7,530 bases of DNA from Myxococcales bacterium (GTDB taxonomy: Bacteria > Myxococcota_A > Polyangia > Polyangiales > JADJMO01), in NCBI GenBank assembly GCA_021783935.1, contig JAJXTK010000311.1, positions 1-7,530 of the forward strand, read 5' to 3'. Made by a program: the position numbers and the translations under genes. This document shows positions 6,057 to 7,530 of this stretch, piece by piece. The notes below the pieces were generated by a model. The model had not been told where the DNA came from. It saw nothing but the letters and a program-made list of their open reading frames with translations, and ran no database searches. Every line of letters starts with the position of its first letter. The stretch's first letter is position 1.

Positions 6057-6066
6057 GGGCAGCACG
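6057..6066 (-). promoter_or_regulatory. CGTGCTGCCC, weak relative of the start-proximal motif (ROK gene)
   Basis: On the minus strand CGTGCT is conserved but the AA is replaced by GC. GTG begins 17 nt before ATG 6048, matching the spacing of the better sites. TTTACG (6084-6079) lies upstream as a possible -35. It could be a degenerate copy or chance. Confidence 0.25.
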
Positions 6067-6163
6067 GCCTCGCGGCTCCGTAAACGCGGCCCGGCGAGGC
6101 CCCCCGAGCGCGCGGGGCGGGGCGGCTCGGCGGGGCGACGCGCCGCGTTCGGCCGACGCCCGG

Positions 6164-6190
6164 TTGACGAGTCGCCTTTCGGTGCGCAGA
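6164..6190 (+). promoter_or_regulatory. Possible promoter of the small CxC gene
   Basis: TTGACG (6164-6169) is a good -35 match. The -10 region 17 nt downstream is weak (CAGAAA, 6187-6192). GGTGCGCAGA at 6181-6190 places a GTGC 17 nt before ATG 6199, as at the other genes, but without CTAA. The site lies in the 150-bp divergent region between the ROK kinase and this gene; the rest of that region is a GC-rich stretch with nothing else recognisable. Confidence 0.35.
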
Positions 6191-6198
6191 AATCAGGG

Positions 6199-6438
6199 AT
6201 GTCGTCGAAGCCGGCGTGCGGGCCCCATGTGGAGCTGACCTCGAACCCGACCGTACGCGTGACGCGCTGCACCTGCGGCACCGTCCACGTGCACCTCAAG
6301 GCCACCGGCGTCTCCTTCCAGATCGACGAGGCCCAGCTGCGCCACCTCGCCAACGGCCTGTCGGGCGCCGCGCGCTTGCTCGACGCGGCCGAGGCCGAGA
6401 TCGTGATCACCAAGAGCGGCGACGGCACGATGCACTGA
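6199..6438 (+). CDS. Small 79-residue CxC protein, hypothetical
   Basis: The protein starts MSSKPACGPHVEL and contains C24-T-C26-G-T-V-H-V-H-L. A beta-type stretch (GVSFQIDEAQLRHL) and a helix (LANGLSGAARLLDAAEAE) follow, and it ends in a short strand and polar tail. C7, C24, C26 and the histidines H30 and H32 could bind a metal. The arrangement recalls small bacterial CGxxH proteins of unknown function, but I do not recognise a named family. The start is the ATG at 6199, after which the strong coding signal begins; the same frame is open far upstream, antisense to the ROK kinase, but that part is shadow. AGGG abuts the ATG, so there is no properly spaced Shine-Dalgarno sequence. It is convergent with the methyltransferase gene. 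Confidence 0.75.
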   Translation: MSSKPACGPHVELTSNPTVRVTRCTCGTVHVHLKATGVSFQIDEAQLRHLANGLSGAARLLDAAEAEIVITKSGDGTMH

Positions 6439-6443
6439 GCTGG

Positions 6444-6571
6444 CTAGCAGGCCGTTGAGAAACGGCCTGCGGGAACTGTGACAGACAGCAGCCCGTGTCG
6501 ATCGCGCGGCGAGTTTCGGGTTGACGCGGGAGAGGATCGGGCAGCTCCGGAGAAGCTCAACGGCCTGCTAG
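6444..6571. mobile_element. MITE-like 128-bp element with 12-bp inverted ends and CTAG flanks
   Basis: CTAGCAGGCCGTTGAG (6444-6459) is the exact reverse complement of CTCAACGGCCTGCTAG (6556-6571). CTAG is itself palindromic, so the simplest reading is a 120-bp element (6448-6567) with 12-bp inverted repeats CAGGCCGTTGAG, flanked by a CTAG duplication. A third, inner copy of the core (AACGGCCTGC, 6461-6470) makes a hairpin at the left end. There is no coding capacity. Collapsing one CTAG restores a simple convergent junction in which the small gene and the methyltransferase are 5 bp apart. CTAG fits the YTAR target of some IS5-family elements, and TTGAGAAAC-type ends recall IS1182-like ends; both are from memory. 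The parent transposase is not in the window. Confidence 0.6.
6447..6470 (+). terminator. Perfect 10-bp hairpin with GAGA tetraloop
   Basis: GCAGGCCGTT, loop GAGA (a GNRA loop), AACGGCCTGC. The hairpin starts 8 nt after the stop of the small CxC gene (6438). It has no following T-tract. It may act as a terminator or RNA-end stabiliser for that gene, but it also forms the left end of the MITE-like element, so termination may be incidental. Confidence 0.5.
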
Positions 6572-7530
6572 GGCCCCGCGGCCAGCTCCGCGAAGAGCGC
6601 GTCGAGATCGAGCTGCTGCAGGATCGCCTTGCGGATGGGGCGCTTCTGATCCCAGAAGATCCGCGCGCGCAGGAACTCCGTCGCGATCGGCGAGCGCAGC
6701 GCCTCGAGGGCCGCGCCGGCGCGCTGCTCGTCCTCGAACGGAAGGAAGTAGCACGTGTCGTCGAGCATCACCGGGCGACCGGCGCGAGGGCCGAGCAGCA
6801 CGAAGCGCAGGCGCTTGTGGAGCCCGGAGATCGCGACCTTGTACGGCGCGAACGCGTACGGGCCGACGCCGAAGATCGCGAACTCGGGCCGCCCTCGATA
6901 GACCGAGCTCTTGCGCGCGAAGAGGCGCGCGCGGTGACGCCGTAGGTAGCGCTGCGCGGCGGGAGCCCGCGCGCCGAGCGCCGAGGTGTCCTCGCCGAGG
7001 GTGCGCTGCGGCACGACCACGGCGCGCTCGACCTCGAGGCCGCGGTCGAGATCGCTCCCCTTGACCAGCGGAAAGACCAGCTCGTCCTCGATCGCGACGC
7101 GCTCGCCGAGGCCGTTCTCGAGGTGCGCGCCCGCGCGCGTGAGCTCCATGACCGCGGCGCAGTCGTGCTTGATCCCCGAGCGCCACGCGGGGCTCGACGA
7201 GCCGGCGAGGTGCGCGGTGCGGGCGTGCGCGTCGGCGTCTGCGATGACCGCGCCGTCGGCGAACGCGAGGTGCGAGCGCGGCGCGCGCGCCTCGAGATCG
7301 GCGAAGACCGGCCAGGTGACGCCGACGCCCGCGGCCCCGCCCGCTTCGCAGACCAAGAGCGCGGCGTCGACCGACGCGGCGAAGTGGCGCGCGGCGTCGA
7401 TCGCGAAGAGCCCCCCCGGCGTGAGCCCCCAGCCCGCCGCGTCGGCGCGCTCGAGCACGCGCCGGGCGACGGAGGTCTTGCACAGCATCGCGAGCGTCGC
7501 GCGGCGCGGCGCGACGGCCTCGAGCAGGCG
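6568..7530 (-). CDS. N6-adenine DNA methyltransferase-like protein, C-terminal 320 residues
   Basis: The frame enters from the right edge with no visible start; the first visible residues are RLLEAV, then ATLAMLCKTSVARRVL. Counting from the Met at 7488, diagnostic pieces are FAIDAARHFAASVDAALLV (28-46), WRSGIKHDCAAVMEL (102-116), KSSVYRGRPEFAIFGVGPYAFAPYKVAISGLHKRLRF (193-229), LDDTCYFLPFEDE (242-254) and IFWDQKRPIRKAILQQLDLDAL (277-298). I recognise these as the C-terminal half of large N6-adenine DNA methylases, in which the SAM site and NPPY/F motif lie upstream, here outside the window. This part is expected to include the target-recognition region. The frame is intact and the C-terminus ends about where the family does. 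The TAG stop (6570-6568) lies in the CTAG of the MITE-like element. Whether it is an orphan or part of a restriction or defence system cannot be seen. Confidence 0.82.
   Translation of the reverse strand, partial: RLLEAVAPRRATLAMLCKTSVARRVLERADAAGWGLTPGGLFAIDAARHFAASVDAALLVCEAGGAAGVGVTWPVFADLEARAPRSHLAFADGAVIADADAHARTAHLAGSSSPAWRSGIKHDCAAVMELTRAGAHLENGLGERVAIEDELVFPLVKGSDLDRGLEVERAVVVPQRTLGEDTSALGARAPAAQRYLRRHRARLFARKSSVYRGRPEFAIFGVGPYAFAPYKVAISGLHKRLRFVLLGPRAGRPVMLDDTCYFLPFEDEQRAGAALEALRSPIATEFLRARIFWDQKRPIRKAILQQLDLDALFAELAAGP

Noticed and set aside
5161..6198. Long plus-strand extension of the small CxC gene frame
   Set aside because: It is antisense to an unmistakable ROK kinase and has shadow composition. 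Only the last 79 codons look coding.
6557..7483. 308-codon minus frame overlapping the methyltransferase
   Set aside because: Arg/Gly/Ala-rich, out of frame with the clearly recognisable methyltransferase sequence.

Overview
This is a very GC-rich window with strong G/C preference at third codon positions. Long stop-free shadow frames run antisense to most genes. The mix of genes (a lipoprotein with a DUF6209-like domain, an FHA/zinc-ribbon protein, a DUF2786 metalloprotease-like protein, TPR and alanine-rich proteins) and the base composition fit a myxobacterium or relative (Myxococcota, perhaps Polyangia/Sandaracinaceae). That assignment rests on style and family memory, not on a marker gene.

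Left part (1-2450, minus strand). Three genes read leftward: a SprT-like/DUF2786 protein (2450-1362), a two-helix membrane protein with TPR-like hairpins (1291-353), and an alanine-rich protein (350 to beyond the left edge). The start signals of the last gene overlap the stop codon of the TPR gene. Its coding region becomes a perfect 6-bp tandem array of 47 units, encoding alternating Ala and Pro/Ser/Thr.

Middle (2590-5069, plus strand). A 490-residue secreted lipoprotein diverges from the SprT/DUF2786 gene. After a 173-bp gap comes an FHA-domain protein with a CxxC...CxxC zinc ribbon. It has the clearest Shine-Dalgarno sequence among the genes with their own promoter region.

Right part (5113-7530). 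A ROK-family sugar kinase of fructokinase/mannokinase type (minus) converges with the FHA gene. It diverges from a small 79-residue CxC protein (plus). The right edge holds the C-terminal 320 residues of an N6-adenine DNA methyltransferase-like protein (minus). Between these last two convergent genes sits a 128-bp MITE-like element: 12-bp terminal inverted repeats, each flanked by CTAG. It is placed so that the right CTAG supplies the methyltransferase stop codon.

Two signals cut across the genes. First, CGTGCTAA lies 17-19 nt upstream of three start codons, with weaker relatives at two more; these genes lack good Shine-Dalgarno sequences, which suggests promoter elements giving very short leaders. 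Second, the genes look like separate small transcription units, apart from the coupled TPR/alanine-rich pair; nothing visible ties the whole window into one pathway. I see no tRNA, rRNA, CRISPR array or intact transposase.
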